This document shows positions 1-11,561 of a stretch of 64,000 bases of DNA, in pieces. The notes below the pieces were generated by a model. That model was given only the letters and a program-made list of their open reading frames with translations. It had not been told where the DNA came from and made no database searches. The translations under genes were made by a program, and so were the position numbers. The stretch comes from Darksidea phi (taxonomy: Eukaryota; Ascomycota; Dothideomycetes; Pleosporales; Lentitheciaceae), in assembly GCA_030770425.1 (NCBI GenBank), contig JASJFT010000093.1, forward strand, positions 1 to 64,000. The letters run 5' to 3'. Position 1 is the stretch's first letter. Each line of letters begins with the position of its first letter.

Positions 1-269
1 TGTAGATTTTCGATTTTTAGGTGTATTTTGAGGGTGGCCGCTCGCTTAGAATGGCCGCTCGCTACGTAAACATGTTAATCTGATCACGGACATGATATTC
101 CTAAGCCCGTAGTCTTCACAAATGCAACGAAGCCAGCTCCTAGCCAGTACAAATAACCAATTCACCTTTACCGTCAATACACTTTTTCATAAACCTCTTC
201 ATAAACCTTTTCATATCTCATTACAATATTCTACCGACACCCTCGTAACACCTATATCAAATCATCACA

Positions 270-2698
270 TCATCCTTCCGTACGCACAACCCCAACATTA
301 GCGCCAACATCAAACTCGACCCACCTCGCCCTTCCCTCCCTCCTCCCACCCCCACCACTCCTATCAATACCCCCCGGATTCATAACCGTACAACCACAGT
401 ACTTTACCACGAAAGCCGGGGCCTCGCTGTCTGCTATGACGACGCTAGTAGGTAGTGGGTACAAATTTAGTGCGTGGGCGAAGTCCCAGTGGAGTGGACG
501 AATGGACAAGGGGAAGGGCGAGAGATGGGATTGGGAGAGGAGCGTGCGGGTTAGCGAGCGAGCGGTTAGGGTATCTGTGTCGATGGCATCTTGTGGTTCT
601 TGGGGGGCGAGAGTTGTGGGAGGGTCGATATCCATGGTATCTTGTGTTTCGGTGGAAGTAGATAAGGGTGGTGGGGCTGGTGTTGCGTCTGGTAGATCCT
701 CTTCATCGTCGTCGTTATCAGCCGTGGGTTTCGTGAAGCGTATACTCGTTCGCTGTAGACGACCCATCACATCATCTCGTAATATGGCCATCTCCCCCTT
801 AACCCCGAACCACGTCAACCTACTCGGATTACTCGTCCACAACACCTCGCCTTCCTTTCCTCCCTTCTTCCCAACACCTGCTCCCCAAACCTCCTTATTT
901 GCCTCTGCTACCACTCTTCTTACGCGATTCGTAAAGAGTGCTGGGACCTGTTTTCTCGGCAAGGGCGTTGCTGCGCCCGCAGAGAAAGCACTGGGCCATG
1001 CATCGTTGTCGCCCGGGACGAAGATGAGGGATGTGTGTGCGATGAGCTGGGGGAAGTCGGCGAGGACAGAAGCAAGGGCATCAAAATGCTCTTTATATTC
1101 TATGCTGCCGGCGCCGGGCACGCCGGCGAGCGTGGCTTTGGACATGAAATTTCCGGTGAGAACTATTGCGAGGGGATAGGTTGGGGCGGCGTCTGTAACG
1201 TCAGGGGAGTATGTGCGCAGGAGGGTTCGCAGAGCTGAGAGTGTTGAGGGGATATCCAGATGGAGGTCCGATGCGATGACAACGTTGTATCGTTTATCTG
1301 GAGCGAGGAGCTTCGAGGCAATGCGGTTCATGCGCGACCCCGTTGCGCGCTCAGAACCCACACCAAGAAAGTCTGTCCATCCAAACGCAGGGCCGGTTAG
1401 GCTGTTTCTGTCAGTTTCCTTCGTACCGCCGAGGGTTGTAGAGCGACGTTCACAGGGAGGGTGGCCGATGGAGAAACCGATGAACTTGCCGCCTATTGTA
1501 CCGCCGATACCTCCTGTCCCACCTAGAGTGGAGGATGAGCCGGCTGCCGGGTTTGCATAGTCTTCCTCGTAGCTGCCGTCTACAAGGACGATCATGCCTG
1601 GCGCAAAGTATGCACCGTCCTCAGGGATCGGCCGAGCATGTTGAAGGTCTAGTGTTATTGTGCCTGTGAGGTCGGATAGAGTGAGAGCGCCGGTCGGTGA
1701 GACAGTCAGCATGCCCAGAAGAAGATGTGTAGTTCCACTTCGACCTAAGAGGTTCGCGATAGGTGTTAATGTGTTCGTCTGCGAAGTAGCGATGGAGCCT
1801 GTCCGACCCAATGTAGCAGAACGCGCAGCAGAGAAGGTGGGCGTCTGGAACGTCTCGTTGCGGAGGATACGTTGTTGGACTACATGATATCGTTGTCGGA
1901 AGAGATCAGTCTTATGAGAGGGATCTGGGAATAACGAGGGTTTCGAGGTGGATCTACTGAGGTTAGCAGAGAACAGCTCATTCCACTCCGGATGACGTAC
2001 TTGTCAAAGTGCTTCTGGGAGACATTGTACACCAATCTAGGCTGTTCGAATGCGCCTATGATCTTGATCCATTCTCGTGGGTCCTTCAGTGTCTCCTCGT
2101 CCTCATCCTTGTCTTCTACATCCAAACTCGACATACCAAAGCTGTTCTGGCTGTCAATGGCTGGCCTCGTCTCTGGAAAGGACCCATCTTGTGCGCCGAC
2201 ATCCGGTCCGAAGTTGAAGCTGGCCTGTCTGCTCAAATTGGCTCCGTTGACTATCCTTCCTCCACTCATCGACCCCTCCAAAGCCTTGAGGATACTCTTC
2301 AGTGTCTCACCACCCCCCTCTACTATCACCAGTCCACTGCCCTTCTTCCAACTCTTTGCTACCTCTTCCAATACCTTCTCCGCTAATCCTTCCTCTCTCC
2401 ATCCTGAACCGCAGTGCTTCCCGATGAAGCTGGCTAATGCGGAGAGGGCCGAGGAGGTCAAGGTAAGGTTGTGCTTCTTAGTAAATGTTCGGAAGGCTAG
2501 CGGCCGTAGCGTTGCCGGTGGAAGCTCGATGGGTAGGACAGTGGCTCTCACGGCAGGTTTGAGGGCAGGTGGTGCGCGTATGGGAGCTGTTCGGCGAGGG
2601 TTGATGGGATGAACGGGAGTACCGAACGCCGGGGAGGAAGAAGGGATCAGGTTCTGGGATACCGTAGAGGGCTTTTCTGGTCGTCTTGTGGTCGACAT
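270..2698 (-). CDS. DPB2: DNA polymerase epsilon subunit B
   Basis: Non-catalytic second subunit of replicative DNA polymerase epsilon, acting in leading-strand synthesis and CMG helicase assembly in the nucleus. Exons read 2698-2001 and 1953-270, with a 47-nt intron, giving 793 aa. The intron start and the acceptor TAG at 1956-1954 were chosen because they join FDK to STSKPSLFPDPSHKT and RYHVVQQRILRNETF, a stretch characteristic of Dpb2. After it come the OB-fold part (TPIANLLGR, LTVSPTGALTLSDLTGTI, VLVDGSYEEDY) and the inactivated calcineurin-like phosphoesterase fold (LTGNFMSK, IEYKEHFDALASVL, FVPGDNDAWPS, ILRDDVMGRLQRTSIR). An acidic and Pro/Thr-rich insert lies between the last two blocks. 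The start ATG at 2698 gives MSTTRRPEK; longer upstream readings have no ATG support. It shares a 274-bp divergent promoter region with the histone chaperone gene at 2973. Identification is by recognised family motifs, not by an alignment. Confidence 0.93.
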
Positions 2699-2972
2699 GT
2701 TGGTATACAATTTTCGACTTCTTCGCCATACATCTGAGTGTTGATGATGTAAATTGGGAGGTGCTTCCGTCGCGTCCAAACGCGCCCCACGGCCTCGCGT
2801 GCGCACAGACCGCCCAACTTTACGTCCCTCAATTGCGACCGCTGGTAGCCCTCCATTAACAACCTCACTCTTATCCAGCATACCAGTTCTCACCATCCCA
2901 CACATCCTCTAGCGGTCGCATAAGCTTTGCGGTTATATAACAACATATACCACGCCCTATTGTCACACTACC

Positions 2973-4372
2973 ATGGCCGAATCGTCGAATGCGCCTGCTG
3001 CGACCGCCTCTGAACTGCCCAAGACGAAAGAGAGGCTCGAAGAGCTTGTGCAGAAAGCATCGATACAGTACACGCTCAAGGAATACTCTACCGCCGCCGA
3101 TCACTATGCCGACGCCGTCGAAATACAAGCCGAGCTGAATGGCGAGATGGCGCCTGAGAACGCCGAGCTACTGTTTTATTACGGTCGCGCGTTGTACAAG
3201 GTTGCCATCGCGAAGAGCGACGTGCTAGGTGCCAAGGTGGCAAAAGAAGAGAAGAAAAAGCCAAAGGCGCAGAAGGCGACGAAACAAGCCGTCCCGGAGG
3301 GCTCAAATGGAGCTGTGAACGGAGGAAAGGAAGACACCAAGAAGGAAGAGACCGTAGAGTCCAAACCTTTCTTCCAGCTTACCGGCGATGAAAACTGGAC
3401 CGATTCGGAAGATGACGAAGACGGCGAGGGCGGCGACGGGCAGGAAGAGGAAGAGGACGATTTTGCGAATGCATACGAGGTGTTCGACATTGCGCGCGTG
3501 CTGTACAGGAAACAGCTAGAGGCACTTGAAGCCGAAGGCAGCGCAGATAAGGGCAAGGGCGAAGCAAAAATGACACCACAAGTGCGCGCGATCAAAGAGA
3601 AGCTTGCAGACTGTCATGGTTTTCTCGTGGAGATCTCCTTTGAGAATGAGCGCTTCCACGACGCCTTGCCGGACGCATACGCAGCTCTCGCACTACAGGA
3701 AGAGCTCCATCCGCTCGAGCACGAGAATGTGAACGAGGCGCACTACTCGCTATCACTAGCTCTCGAGTTCGCCTCTATGTCGAAGGTTCGTGCGCAGCAG
3801 GCAGGCAGAAGTGCAGATGACCCGGAGGCCGAAGCTGAGGAGAAGGATGAAATCGATTGGGGCATGCGAAACGAGGCGGCGAAACATACACAGCTCGCCA
3901 TCGATAGTCTCGAGGCACGGCTAAAAGTGGAAGAGGCTGCTCTCTCCTCCAACACCCTGACACCAGAGCAAAAAAAGGAGAAGGAGGCCATTATCCCGGA
4001 CAAGAGAAGCATGCTAGAGGACTTGAAGACAAGAGTAAGTCTACATTTCTATCGCTAGAACAAGACGCTAACTAATAACAGCTCACGGACTTAAAAGAGG
4101 ACCCAACAAAGCAGCAGTTCGACAGCATCGACCCGTCCGTTTTCCAAGGGCTTCTAGGAGGTCTCCTTGGCGCAGATGCAGCGACTCAGAAAGCCAAACT
4201 CGCTGAGGCGACCCAATCCGCCAACGACATCTCCGGCCTCGTTAAACCAAGAAGGAAGGAGAAGGCACCCGCTCCAGCGGCGTCTGGCGATGCCGGTAGC
4301 AGCAAGAGGAAGCTTGAGGTGGAGGAAGATGGCATGAATGGGAAGAGGGCAAAGACCGAGGAAATGCAGTAG
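2973..4372 (+). CDS. NASP/Hif1/Sim3-type histone chaperone (SHNi-TPR)
   Basis: Predicted nuclear chaperone of histone H3-H4, of the NASP (animals), Sim3 (fission yeast) and Hif1 (budding yeast) family. Exons 2973-4034 and 4082-4372 are joined over a 47-nt intron with donor GTAAGT and a CTAACTAATAACAG acceptor; product 450 aa. The N-terminal TPR reads ASIQYTLKEYSTAADHYADA, followed by ENAELLFYYGRALYKVA. A lysine-rich linker and a long Glu/Asp run near residues 140-170 interrupt the TPR array, as is usual in this family. The SHNi-TPR block follows, with LADCHGFLVEISFENERFHDA and LHPLEHENVNEAHYSLSLA. The C-terminus (FQGLLGGLLG, ISGLVKPRRKEK) ends in a basic KRKLE...GKRAK stretch that could be a nuclear localisation signal. 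It starts 274 bp from the DPB2 start on the other strand, so the two replication/chromatin genes may share regulation. Confidence 0.9.
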
Positions 4373-5587
4373 TTGGTTTGCTTTGATGACTCCTTTTTTC
4401 TTTACTATGTTTTGATAGTCACCGCTACTACATGTATTACGATACCTTGTCGCCCTCAGAAGCCACGTGCGTACCACGGTGATACCCGAAAGGTGCTTCG
4501 CACAATGATTGACTAGACGATTTCTACTAAACTAGTTAGCCACACTAAAGTTCTAAGCACTTTGCTTCATCTCTGCATGCCTCTCCACATCTCGCAAACG
4601 CGCAACTCCGCCTCTAACCGCGCCTACTACGCCTGTCCTCACCTCACACCTTCCCGATCTCCCAGCACAATCACATCTCATCACCCCTCCTTCCCTACAA
4701 AAGTTCTTCATCATTTCCCAAAAAATGGCGATACCAAACTTCCGAGCACTTGACGTGGTTTTCGCCCCCAACGCACGACCCCTTCGCCACCCTGCAACCA
4801 TCAATTAAGCTTAAATGCGCAGTAATCGATGGCTTTCCTATTACGGTAGGTTTGATTCCTCTCTGTGACGTCTGAAGCCGAGCTAGCTGCATAAGGAATA
4901 GTGGGCGTGTCGGATGATTGGAGGTTGGTTTAATCTTTGCGGCGATGCGATAGGTAGCCTGTATATTTCATTATTTACGATATAGAATATTACGAGAATT
5001 TGGGATAAGTGGTTGTGACATTAACGATAAGGTGCAGAGCGCGCAAAGAGCACGGGAACGCAGATGAGTGCCGGAAGGTTCCAGTCGTTTTCAAAATCAG
5101 AAACGAAGGTATGAAGAGTAGACCTGTGAGTTCATTTAGTTGTTATGTTGGAAGGACTAGTCTGACCGCGGCGTCTCTTGTCCCTCCCCGGACCGAGATG
5201 TTTCGCTTTCCAGGCCATGAGCTTGCGTATGTGAGCCGTACGGGAGATGATCTGCGCTGTTAGTCTTCTTTAACCTCCCTTCTTCGCCAGTATCTTGATC
5301 GTCCTTCGTCTTAGACTCTATAACTACGATCACTGACATTTCCAAAGCGATAACCAAAAGTAATACTGCTCTTTCTGAACTTGTAGTTTTTCAGAGCTCA
5401 TAGTAGATGAAACTTCTCCTAGATTTTGGGTCGACAATGGCTTCTAAGCATTAGTAGCCGCGAGGAAAAGCACTACGCGCCGTGCCAGCTCCATAACGCG
5501 GTTGCAGGGTTAAATAATGCCAATTGCCACACAGAGCAGTTCGCACGGGTCTACTTAGGTCTAATAGAGAGCTAGATAGAGAGATGC
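4373..5587. other. Intergenic, no gene seen
   Basis: Open frames here are short, overlap on both strands and have no recognisable motif. The stretch 4380-4560 is the likely 3' UTR of the histone chaperone gene. Nothing else was recognised. Confidence 0.5.
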
Positions 5588-6006
5588 TTAATAAAAGATG
5601 CGCCTAACATAATTGGCTGTTTTAACTTTATGAGGCAGCTGCTCGGGGTGGCGATGTGGACATTGTTTACCACTGCTATCACAGTACAAAACCATCATCC
5701 CGAAGCTAATTAGTGTTGCCAAAGCGATGGTCGAAAGAAACATCATTCCTCCCAAATAATCATCGTACTTCTTCCTTGACCCCGAGCTGGCAAGAACCTC
5801 ATAGGCATTGTTGACCGCGACGAAAAGTGCTGTGCGTCGCGCAAGCCCTTCTTCGCTCAGACCGCATTTGACAAGTTTTCCGGAAAGGTCGCATAGGAAG
5901 GTGGCAAGAAAGGACTTGCGGATGACGTTATCGGTGCGGTAACGGCTGAGGTTTACTAGTGGGTTTCATGGGGTTCGGCCGTTGGGGTTCTGGTATTGTG
6001 TGGCAT
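5588..6006 (-). pseudogene. Degenerate J-domain (DnaJ-like) membrane protein
   Basis: Read on the minus strand from about 5962 to the stop at 5590-5588, one frame gives NLSRYRTDNVIRKSF, then LSEEGLARRTALFVAVNNAY, EVLASSGSRKKYDDYLG and a hydrophobic segment MMFLSTIALATLISFGMMVL. The order helix I (xxIRKSF), helix III (VNNAYEVL) and helix IV (SRKKYD) is that of a J domain, followed by one membrane segment. The HPD tripeptide expected between helices II and III is absent; CDLSGK stands in its place. The only plausible ATG (6006, MPHNTRTPTAEPHETH) is in another frame and hits a stop before the J-like part, so at least one small indel is needed. I read it as a decayed or neofunctionalised J-protein gene. 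An unseen 5' exon is the alternative. Confidence 0.55.
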
Positions 6007-6408
6007 TGTGATGGTGGACTGTTTACAAGATGAAGCCTAAAAGTGAAGTCTGAATTCTGAATATTACCTCTCATACTAACTCCAACTATGAAATTCACTG
6101 TCGGCACCACAAGAATATGAAGCGGAAGGCTAAAGTTGCCCGAAAAATCTGGCCGGTCCCACCTTTCAGTGAGTTTGAAATTCAGACATGGCTGGTAGGC
6201 ATGCTGAATGGTGGCAGGGAGAGCCGGCTATAAACTTACGTCAATTCGCCTTTGTTTGGATTTGCACACAAACCGACGATTCCTACAGACTTCGACATCT
6301 ATTGACTACTCAGCGAATACTCTATCTGCGAGACTGGGAAAGTAGTAATGACTAATGGTTCGCGAAACCATGTGTAGGTGCTATGTGAAAAATTGAAAAG
6401 GAACCACT

Positions 6409-8526
6409 CTACACTCGCGGGAATGAGACGTCAACAATATTTCGTCGTCCCTTCCTCGCTTGCCCCGGACCGTGCGCTGCTTCGCCACGGTTGTTATCAA
6501 ACGTCTCGCTCGCTGTCAGGGTCGACCCAAGAACGCGCGAGACTCCTGATGTCGTCAATAACACCTTTATGATCCTTTCCGAATGGTTTACATCAGCAAT
6601 TTCCTGCGTTGACCGTCGCAACACTCCGACTAGGGCGGCCAAGTAGTCGTTCGTCGCTTCGTGCTCCAATATCTCAACGCCATGAATGATGATCAGCAGA
6701 AGCGGCGGCTCGCAAAGATCCAGCAGCTCTTTGAAAAGCGACAGAGCAGCATTCCACGTTCGGAGCGTGCCATCCAGCTCCGCGAATCGCTCCTGTGGAG
6801 TAGGCCTAGAACGTGCAGTCCATTGCAGCGGTATATGCCGAATGAGCTGCTTCATCAACGCGTACGTCAGAGATACTAGCCCGATAGTCTCGCGCAGTCT
6901 TCCTTCTGGCGGTGCTTCATGCGTGGTCGAGCAAAAATAGGATATAGACGGGATCCCAGCGGCCTTCGCAGCCAGAACGTAGTTCGAAGCAATCAGCTGG
7001 CTGGACGAGGTTGCACCGAGTGACGCTGGTCCATATAGCGCCATGATGCTGGACTGTGCCTGAGTTGTCCATGACTGCAGCTGCTGGATAGCATCTATCT
7101 CCGCAAAAGTGTCGATTTCGGAGCCTCGAACGAGAATCTGGTCGTAGTCGAAAAACTGATCAAGCATGGTAGATATTTCTTCCACTTGCTCCTTCGTCTG
7201 AATTGTAGTAAGGATCGCTGCAGTACCGACTCCTTGGACGCTTCGTGTAACTATAGAGGCTTCTAAGAGAGAGCTCCCGTCAGGCGACACTGAACGGTTG
7301 CTCCGGGGCGCAGCAATAAATTGCTGCGCCTCCCGATCAAGTATCTGCTTCATTTGGGGTCCTATACCTTTGTCGAACATCGTGCTGAAGTGTTGAGACA
7401 TGTTTTCAAGATATCGTCTTCCGTCTTGTAGTCTCTCGTTCTGTTCTTGGGTTACCCGATGTAATGACTCCCATTGTTGTTCGTTTCTTTTCCAGTTCTC
7501 GCGCTGGTGGAGCTCCTGTATTTCCATCCAGTACCTGAACAGATCACTGATGCTGTCTACCTTCTCCGGTAGCGATACAACAGATTGGGACACGCTCCGT
7601 ATCTCTTGAGCAGTACAGAGCTGCGCTCCGCGCTGGATGGCGTCGGAGATCGATCGAATGGCTTGAACATGTTTACCATACTCCGCCGAAAGGTTCTCGT
7701 TCAAGCTTCCTCTCGCCCGTTTCCATCCTTTTTGGGAGTACCACTTCAAGGGAAAAGTTACAAATGCGAGAATCTTGCAGCACAGTTGGATGCTCAGATC
7801 TTCGAGGTAGGACTCTCGATAAAGCATCAATTTAGCCTGTACGTCGGTGACAATCCGGTCGATCTCCTCGAGAGCCGTCACGAAGTCTTCGCCGATGTGA
7901 ACGTAGTTCACCGAAGCCTGTCATAAGATATTATTCCAAAACAAAGTATGTGACATTGAGCATTTACCTTTGTGATCGTTTCGATTGACCCTGTAATGAT
8001 AGACGTGTACTTGTCTCCTTGCGGCAGGATCTTCAATGCGTTTGAATGATTATTGATGATATCGCAAACTCTGTGAAACCGCTTCTTTGGCTGGTGCATA
8101 AAGCTTTTCTTAGATTTGTCGTCGTGTTGTTGTCTCAAGTCGGCGACGGCTTGAAGGAGCGAGGACCACGAGATCGCGCGATTAGTTCCTTCAGTAATCT
8201 TCGCTTCAGGAAACGCTTTCTGAAATTCTCTCATGGCATCTTCCAGTTCGTTATATCGAGCTTCGAGCTTCTGTGAAGCTAAACGGCTGTGTGAAAAGGG
8301 TTAGCATACGGACTGTGCACATAGTGAAACACATCTACCTTGACATTGCTTCCTGCAAGAGACGTGTCAAAGCATCCTGCCGTTCGACCTCCTCACAAAA
8401 TGCGTTTTCTAGTCTTCTCCGTGAGCCTTCTGGTTCTTCGGGTCCATTTTGGCGCTGTTGGGACCGGAGGCTATCCGAATAGCTGCGCACAAGGCCCTGG
8501 GCAACAAAATCGTTATGGTCAGTCAT
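6409..8526 (-). CDS. DUF7708-like protein with degenerate NTPase domain
   Basis: Fungus-specific large protein; biochemical role unknown. Exons 8526-8339, 8286-7968 and 7917-6409 join in frame into 671 aa; acceptors sit at CACACAG and TATGACAG, and a GCTAAC branch site is visible in the first intron. Residues 1-160 are mainly charged helix. Around residues 150-270 the pattern YTSIITGSIETITK...YVHIGEDFVTALEEIDRI...FVTFPLKWY resembles the DUF7708 domain found at the N-terminus of fungal STAND/NLR-like proteins. A long coiled-coil-like stretch follows (WMEIQELHQRENWKRNEQQW). At about residue 465 a P-loop-like GPASLGATSS lacks the Lys of a Walker A motif, and near 577 LLIIIHGVEIL resembles a Walker B strand. 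The remainder resembles the NTPase part of such proteins, but no WD, ankyrin or TPR repeats are present. It is divergent from the AAA ATPase gene, with 419 bp between the starts. Confidence 0.7.
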
Positions 8527-8945
8527 ATCGAGAGTGGCCGCTATCCATACGCAACACAGCTCACTACTCCGGACATCTGATAATGTGGCTATCTATATGC
8601 ATAGGCAGCCACTATATAGTGTTATAAGGGAAGCGCTGCGGCGTTCTGGCCCCCAACTTTTCCAAGTCAGCCCCGTGTCGGTCAGCTGATGGTGTCTCGG
8701 TATCAGATCTCATTGGTCAGATTACATGCTATCCCTGACTCAATGCTGAGGCTAAGGGGGGCGGGGCAAGGCAGGGGCATAACGAGCTGCATCGGTCTTT
8801 CGTAGAAATATCCCTTAGCTCTCTCACGGAGACTGCTCCCAGTTTTCATCATCCAGCTGTCAATTTTGGCGTCCCTTGTTGCAGTGTCTTGTCAGGGTGA
8901 TCTGAAGCGTTGTGAAGGATCGCACGGTGCGATACGCTCGTCATT
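8527..8945. promoter_or_regulatory. Shared divergent promoter region
   Basis: The 419 bp between the starts of the DUF7708-like and AAA ATPase genes contain no other convincing gene and must hold both promoters. A GC-rich stretch with a GGGGGGCGGGG core lies near 8756. No specific binding site could be assigned. Confidence 0.45.
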
Positions 8946-11561
8946 ATGGGAGCCCAGGACCAGGTCGTCGAACCAGAGACCAATGCGGGTGCAGCGGCAC
9001 CAGAGGACGAAGCTTCTGCTGTACAGGTCGAGCAGCCGTCCGTGGAAGAACCGGCAGAAGAAAACAGCGATGGAGCGCAGGCCTCAGCACCGCCACAAGC
9101 TGCGCCACAAACCCCTTCCCAGCCTCTCGCCGATAAGCCCATTACCGTCGTCAGTACCGTTCCTACTTTGCAGATATCTTGCTGACTTAGTTAAGGCTGA
9201 TGAAAATATTTCACCGAAAGTCAAGTGGAGGGTAGAATACCGCCAACAAGGTGATGATACGCTCTTGTACACACGGGATGTCACCAACACGAGCTCTTCG
9301 GGCACCAAACAGCAACAAAAGCCCCATACTGGGCCTGTCTTCGAGGTCATTGACGTCAACTACACCGCTGAAACGAAAGATACGGACAAAGCCGCCCAGA
9401 CGACTACCGAAGAAGGCGGCTCGCCCTCGCTCAGTTTCGCTGGGCGGCAATTCATCCGAATACATTCTCGATCCGTAATAAACGCATTGCAGTCGGTAGT
9501 GAACTACTACCCAAGACACCCGGTCATAGGTGACCCCATTGACATCTATGAGCCATACCCCATTTTGGTTCACCATCGAGCAGAGCTAGAAGCTTTCCGA
9601 GAGCGATTCAGCCCCGAGGTTCTCCAGAAGGAAGAGACGAAAGACTGCGTTCTGAAGGACACATACGAGCATCTCGGCTATGTTCTCGAGTTTTTGCAGG
9701 ACCGTTTCGGAGATAAGATACGGCTGGAAGAAGAACGATGGGCTCAGCCCGTCCCTAAAGTTTCCTTCGAGCTGCTTTGGTTACTGCTAAAACCTGGCAC
9801 CGACGTGTACTGCGACTCAGATAATTTGGAATCTAGGGAGCCGTTCATCGTTTCGCACGTGTACATCGGTATATACAACAAGGCGGTCTTCGAATACACA
9901 GTGCGAGTGTGGCACCTTAGCGGCGATGAGTACTACGTTCACCCTGAAGAGAGGGTATTCACCATACACCGCTTTGACGGCGAGAGACCCATTCACAAGC
10001 TGGACGTGTTCCCTTGCGAATATCTGGACAATCATGCTGAACGAAAGGCCGCGCTGATTGAACGCGGTAAGCTTTTCTTTCAACTACGCCACAAGAAGTG
10101 CATGTATTTCGACGGCGAGTGCAGCACCTTCCCTCGTCGTACAGTAAGTGAAGTTCAATACCAGCTTTGCGGGTACATTCTAACAGTCACAGTACAAGGG
10201 CTACGTTATGTGCGACCCAGTCCAATATGCAACAGACTACCAAGTAGTTAGGTATGACTATTCAGACATAGTCGATCGAAAGCCATCCGGATCACCGTAC
10301 TGTATATGCAAGCGCTGCTCAAGCATGGAGACGGAAGCAAAGAAAGCAGCCAAATTTGATGGCTACATGCGTATAGATCCCGATAAAGTCAAGTCAATGA
10401 CTGACCATCAGTACTTCATCTGCGCTCGCGACACAACCGCATTCGTCTTTCATATCAGAGAGTGGAGTGGGTTGAGCCTAGAATGTACAAAATTCTTTTT
10501 GGCTGACTTCGTGTAGAACGATTATTTCTTGATGGTTTCCGCGAGCCGCAGTGGGACATGGGACTGATCGACAACCTCGTGTTGAAGCCTCACTACAAGA
10601 ACATGATTCAGAGCCTCTCGAAGAATTTCATGGAGCAGAAGACATCGACACCAGTGAAGAGCCATGACGCCCTGAACGGTTCAGAAAAAGCCGAGGCGTT
10701 CGAATCCTGGTCTGCGGACTTCATCGAGAACAAAGGGAAGGGTTTGATCTTTTTGCTTCATGGTAAGCCTGGAGTTGGGAAAACATATACAGCAGAGTGC
10801 ATTTCCGAACACGTTCGCCGACCACTACTTCCAATCACCTGCGCCGACATCGGTGTTGAGCCTAGTGAAGTCGAAGCAAAGCTTGTACGTTGGTTCAAGA
10901 TCGCTCGCAGTTGGGACGCGGTTATGCTCCTTGATGAAGCCGACATCTACATGGAGTACCGACAGATCCACGATCTGAATAGAAACAACCTAGTAGCTAG
11001 CTTTTTGCGCGCCATTGAATACTACGAAGGCATTCTGTTCCTAACGACCAACCGAGTAGGAACTTTCGACGAAGCTTTCCTATCCCGCATCAACCTTGCA
11101 ATCTATTACCCAGACTTTCAGGATGACGAGCGCGAAAGGATCTGGCATAATTATTTTGAGAAACTTGAACGAGAAGCCGGCGACCGATTCTATGTCCCAG
11201 AGGGTACCAAAGACTACGCCACTGAGTCAGACGCTGTTCGCGACCTGAAGTGGAACGGGAGAGAAATCAGAAATGGTAATTTACAACTACTAAGCATTCG
11301 AGTGTAACAGTACGCATGTGCTAATTTTCTACAGCCTTTCAGATCGCCGTCAGTCTCGCCCAGGCCGAGGGCACCAAGGATAAGAAGGGACGCTTCACGG
11401 TGAAAAGAGACCACATCAAGGTGACGGTTGAGCTCTCCAAAGAGTTCAAGAACTATATGGTCTCACTGCACAAGAAGAACGAGAGTCAGCGTGCGCAGTT
11501 GATGGGATACCGGTACGATGCATTCAATGCCCCACCTGGACCGAAAAAGGAGTTTTACTAG
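8946..11561 (+). CDS. AAA+ ATPase with DUF7025-type N-terminal region
   Basis: Predicted ATP-driven remodelling protein of a fungal family that joins a DUF7025-type region to one AAA domain; substrate unknown. Exons proposed: 8946-9153, 9191-10143, 10193-10466, 10517-11275 and 11335-11561, giving 806 aa with all phases consistent. The first 37-nt intron is the least certain, since YLADLVKADENISPK just upstream of its acceptor also looks coding. The middle region carries LLKPGTDVYCD, YVHPEERVFTIHRFDG and YKGYVMCDPVQY, then CICKRCSS. Walker A GKPGVGKT is at about 562-568 and Walker B VMLLDEAD at 614-621 (Glu 619 intact). The sensor-1 Asn occurs in FLTTNRVGTFDEAFLSRINL, whose last Arg is a candidate Arg finger. 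The C-terminal lid ends with AFQIAVSLAQAEG. It is head to head with the DUF7708-like gene, suggesting co-regulation. Confidence 0.83.

Noticed and set aside
436..1179. 247-codon plus-strand frame
   Set aside because: Antisense to the DPB2 coding exon, with no motif; a shadow of GC-rich coding sequence.
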